Positions 61,282 to 64,000 of a DNA stretch of 64,000 nt are shown piece by piece. Numbering within the stretch: the first letter of the stretch is position 1; each line of letters opens with the position of its first letter. Under the pieces are notes generated by a model. It ran no database searches. It saw only the letters and a list, made by a program, of their open reading frames with translations, and was not told where the DNA came from. The translations under genes were made by a program, and so were the position numbers. The stretch is from Betaproteobacteria bacterium (lineage in GTDB: Bacteria > Pseudomonadota > Gammaproteobacteria > Burkholderiales > Casimicrobiaceae): positions 247,210 through 311,209 of the forward strand of contig JADJWJ010000005.1 in NCBI GenBank assembly GCA_016716425.1. The letters are read 5' to 3'.

Positions 61282-63579
61282 CCGGCGCGCTTCACCACCT
61301 ACGGCAACCCGGTGCAGGTCGACACCTGTCCGAACGCCTACACCTACCTCGCTGCCCGCCTGCCGGTAGAAGTGGCGCACGCGCGATCGATCCTCGCCTT
61401 TCAGCTGAACCCCACGCTGGAGCCGGCCGCCGCCCTCACCGCCATCGACGCGCAGATCGAGCAGGCCTACTACAAGACGAAGATCGCCACCGCGGCCCAG
61501 GGCGCCGCGGACCTGCTGCGCCAGAACATCATGATCAACCTGGTGCAGGACAGCCGCAGCCTCGCCGGCCAGAAGCTCAACGACCCGGCCGCGCTGATGA
61601 TCGCCACCGCGCGCGCCAACGCCACGGCGTCGGTGAACTCCGCGTTCCTCACCATGGGCAAGATCGCCGAGCAGGCGCTGCCGCTGGTCAGGAACGTGAT
61701 CGAGGCCGTCGTCTACGCGGTGTTCCCGTTCGTGTTCCTGCTGTTCCTGCTGGCGCAGGGCCGCGGCCTCGCGATGGCCATCAAGAGCTTCGCGATGAGC
61801 CTGGTGTGGATCCAGCTCTGGCCCCCGCTCTACGCCATCCTCAACTACGTCGCCACGCTGGCCAGCGCGCGCAACCTCGAAGCCGCGGCCAAGATGGGAA
61901 CGGTCGCCCAGGGCCTGGCGCTCGAAACCGCCGCCAGCATCTACAGCGGCGCCGTCTCCGACCAGGCCATCGCCGGCTACATGGTGATCTCGATCCCCAT
62001 CATCGCCACCGCCATCATCAAGGGCGGCGAAGTGGCGTTCCAGGCGGTGACCGGCGTCGGCGCCGTCCAGTCGGCCGCGTCCAGCGAAGCGGCAGCGACC
62101 TCGAAGGGCAGCATCACCCAGAACGCGGTCTCGATGGATCAGCAGCAGCTGGCTCCCACACGATCGTCCGCCTTCATGTCGACGACCAGCGACGCCTACG
62201 GCACCACCATCCAGGGCAGCGGCCCCGATGCCGGCGTCTTCCGCTACCAGGCCAACCTGAGCCGGCTGGCCAGCACGTTCACCTTCACCGAACGGCAGGC
62301 GAACGTCCTGGGCGAAAGCGCACGCGAAGCCGAGACTCTGGCACGCACCGAGCGCGAGGCCATGCAGCGCAGCCAGGCCACCGCGCTGAGCCGCGCGCTG
62401 GGCATCCAGGAGAGCTACGAGCGGTCCCAGCAAAGATCGGGCGCCACGAGCACGTCTGACGGCGGGTCCACCTCGACCCAGCTGCAGACGCTGAGTTCGG
62501 TGGCGAAGGACGTGAACCGAAAACTGGGGCTGAGCGAGGATTCGACAGTTGGCAAGAGCATCGCCGCCGCGGCGTCCGCGGGCGCGAAGATCCCGATGAC
62601 CGAGATCGGTGGCCAGATGTCGATGGAAGGCCGCAAGGTGGACCAGCAGCGACTGCAGAGCGCCTACGACTACGCGCGCAAGGCGGTCGAGAGCTCCCAG
62701 CTCACTGAGGCCAGCGCTCTGATCAAGGACTTCAGGACTTCCGACGCCTACCAGTGGGCACGGGGCAACCGCACCGCATCCACCGCCGGCTACGACTCGT
62801 CTGCCCGTGAGGCCACGGAGCGGCAAACCTCAAGCGATAGCGCCTACGGCCAGGCCCGAGAGCTGGCCCGCACCGCGCAGTTCATGCGCGAGTGGAGCAG
62901 TGGCACGCAGACCGACTTCACCAACTACGCGGCACGGCGTCTCGCCGAGCGCGGGCTCCTGCGCGAGGAAGACCCGATCAAGCTTCAGCGTGCAGTGACC
63001 GAGATCGCATACTCGTACGCCCGCGGCGGAAGCGCGGCAACCGGCTATGTTCCGATCGACAACCCGCTGGGTCCGTCGAGGCCGTTGCCCGAGACCATGG
63101 GCTGGCCCGAGTCGTCGTTGCGCGAGCAGTACGACCGCGGTGCGCGAACGGCGAACAGCGGCGAACTCCGCCAACAGACCGAGGCCAACGAAGCCGAGCT
63201 CCGTGCGCTCCAGAGTCGGCAGCGCGCGGTTCCCGACCAAGTGGTGGGCGATGACCTCGCCGCTCGCCTCAGCGCCGGTGAAGCCGAAACGAAGGCCAGG
63301 ATCGACAAGGGTCGCACGCAAGTCTCGCAGGACGCCGGAACTCTCAGCGAGAACTACAAGGCCTCGGTTCGCATCGGCAAGATCAGTCCCAACCACGGCG
63401 GGAACCAGGCCGTGTGGGACACGGTCGGCGCCAACGCGAGTCAGCCCGACCTCGGCACTCCGCCCAAGGTCGAGCCGATCGGCGAGTGGCACTTCGACGA
63501 ACGCGGAGTTCCCGTGGCCGGTCCGCAGCCGAAAACAGCGGAGCCCGCCAAAGGCAAGGGCAAGACTGATAGGCAGTAG
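61282..63579 (+). pseudogene. traG: traG 3' part (mating-pair stabilisation/entry exclusion)
   Basis: The frame is open from before the insertion border: PARFTTYGNPVQVDTCPNAYTYLAARLP continues TraG. Hydrophobic segments near 61690-61770 and 61980-62040 and the long Ala/Ser-rich helical tail to 63579 are typical of TraG. Restored with the 5' part it would be about 968 residues, near the usual TraG length. It has no own start with a good ribosome site. Confidence 0.88.
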
Positions 63580-63592
63580 ACGGGCACGCGCC

Positions 63593-63892
63593 TCAGTCTT
63601 CAGCCGCGCCGACTTCCAGGCTACCTCGGCCGTTGCTCGTCAGATACCCAGGCGCGTGGGAGCCATATCGGCTGGCCGCTCTGCCGGTCACCATGGGATC
63701 GCTGTGTAACCAACCCTCGAAGTCCGGGTCCACGCGTTGCTCGCCTTCCTTCCCCGCAGAGTCTCGGTCGACCCCGACGGCAAGGGCAGCGCGAACTTGC
63801 GCGCCAAGGCTGGCGACGAACTCAGCCAGCGAAGTCCAGACCGATTTGTCCTTGGCGTCCATAAACCATCGAAGCGCGCGTTGAAGAAGCAT
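63593..63892 (-). CDS. Small protein of unknown function
   Basis: A 99-residue predicted protein on the opposite strand, ending 13 bp from the traG end. It shows no recognised motif or signal peptide. ATG at 63892 is near the window's other partial gene; the two could form an operon. Support is moderate: length and ATG start in an otherwise empty stretch. Confidence 0.4.
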   Translation of the reverse strand: MLLQRALRWFMDAKDKSVWTSLAEFVASLGAQVRAALAVGVDRDSAGKEGEQRVDPDFEGWLHSDPMVTGRAASRYGSHAPGYLTSNGRGSLEVGAAED

Positions 63893-63922
63893 GACATCCT
63901 ACGACGACGGGCGCGCGCCCGT

Positions 63923-64000
63923 CTATGACACCTGGAGGAAGTCGTTCAGCCGCTGGCTCACGCTGACTCGACGCGCCGCCAGAAACTTCTTGTATGCATC
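63923..64000 (-). CDS. C-terminal fragment of a minus-strand gene (partial)
   Basis: The last 25 codons read DAYKKFLAARRVSVSQRLNDF and end in LQVS, then TAG at 63923-63925. The upstream part is cut by the window edge. It is likely a gene of the element; nothing more can be said. Confidence 0.5.
   Translation of the reverse strand, partial: DAYKKFLAARRVSVSQRLNDFLQVS

Noticed and set aside
61312..63579. An independent gene starting at GTG 61312
   Set aside because: The frame is open upstream to the insertion border and continues TraG; the GTG lacks a ribosome site.

Overview
The window looks like a chromosome segment of a high-GC betaproteobacterium (Burkholderiales/Rhodocyclales type; a DUF4936 gene, a TAXI-type TRAP system and the strong G/C bias of third codon positions point there). 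It is invaded by a large conjugative element, and that element is in turn broken by a second, smaller mobile element. All family names come from reading motifs in the translations; no search was run.

Region 1 (1-25.2 kb) is chromosomal. It holds ygfZ, a DUF4936 gene and an NRDE gene; an operon ridA-tadA-ldcA-GNAT; an HExxH protein; a Lpd-like flavoprotein next to an encapsulated-ferritin-like gene; a rhodanese lipoprotein; a TAXI TRAP transporter; a thioesterase with a CoA-ligase-like protein; an exported acetolactate decarboxylase-like protein divergent from a Crp/Fnr regulator; a GH84 glycosidase with DsrE and an ArsR-rhodanese fusion; a sterol desaturase-like enzyme; a cysteine desulfurase; ChaA; a K+ channel; and a MarR regulator with a cysteine cluster divergent from a thioredoxin-like, cytochrome P460 and redoxin set.

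Region 2 (25.57 kb to the window end) is an integrated F-type (MPF-F, SXT-like gene content) conjugative element. Its left end carries a sequence matching the 3' end of guaA, a known island insertion site, followed by three direct repeats that could be integrase or excisionase arm sites. Next is a five-gene leftward operon: XRE regulator, AAA ATPase, subtilisin-like protease, membrane-anchored coiled-coil/SH3 protein and a PD-(D/E)XK nuclease-like protein. The ATPase-protease pair resembles IetAS; the two extra genes and the regulator look like an extended, possibly undescribed version. Then come traD, a relaxase-like gene and, divergently, the transfer operon: lytic transglycosylase, traA, L, E, K, B, dsbC, V, C, trbI, traF peptidase, traW, U, trbC, traN in two parts, a small exported protein, traF, traH and traG.

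Region 3 (about 54.39-61.28 kb) is a 6.9-kb insertion inside traG. It is flanked by an 11-bp direct repeat and carries 14-bp inverted repeats. It has two tandem tyrosine recombinases, a RelE/HigB-type toxin-antitoxin pair, a HAF-repeat autotransporter with 35 Thr-Pro repeats and an IS3 remnant. Removing it restores the traG junction exactly in frame. TraG also has a one-base frameshift upstream, and the relaxase-like protein lacks the expected metal-binding histidines, so this copy of the conjugation system is probably not self-transmissible.

Possible sequence-quality issues: one-base homopolymer indels in the GNAT gene and in traG, and a poly-G tract at 22.16-22.21 kb.
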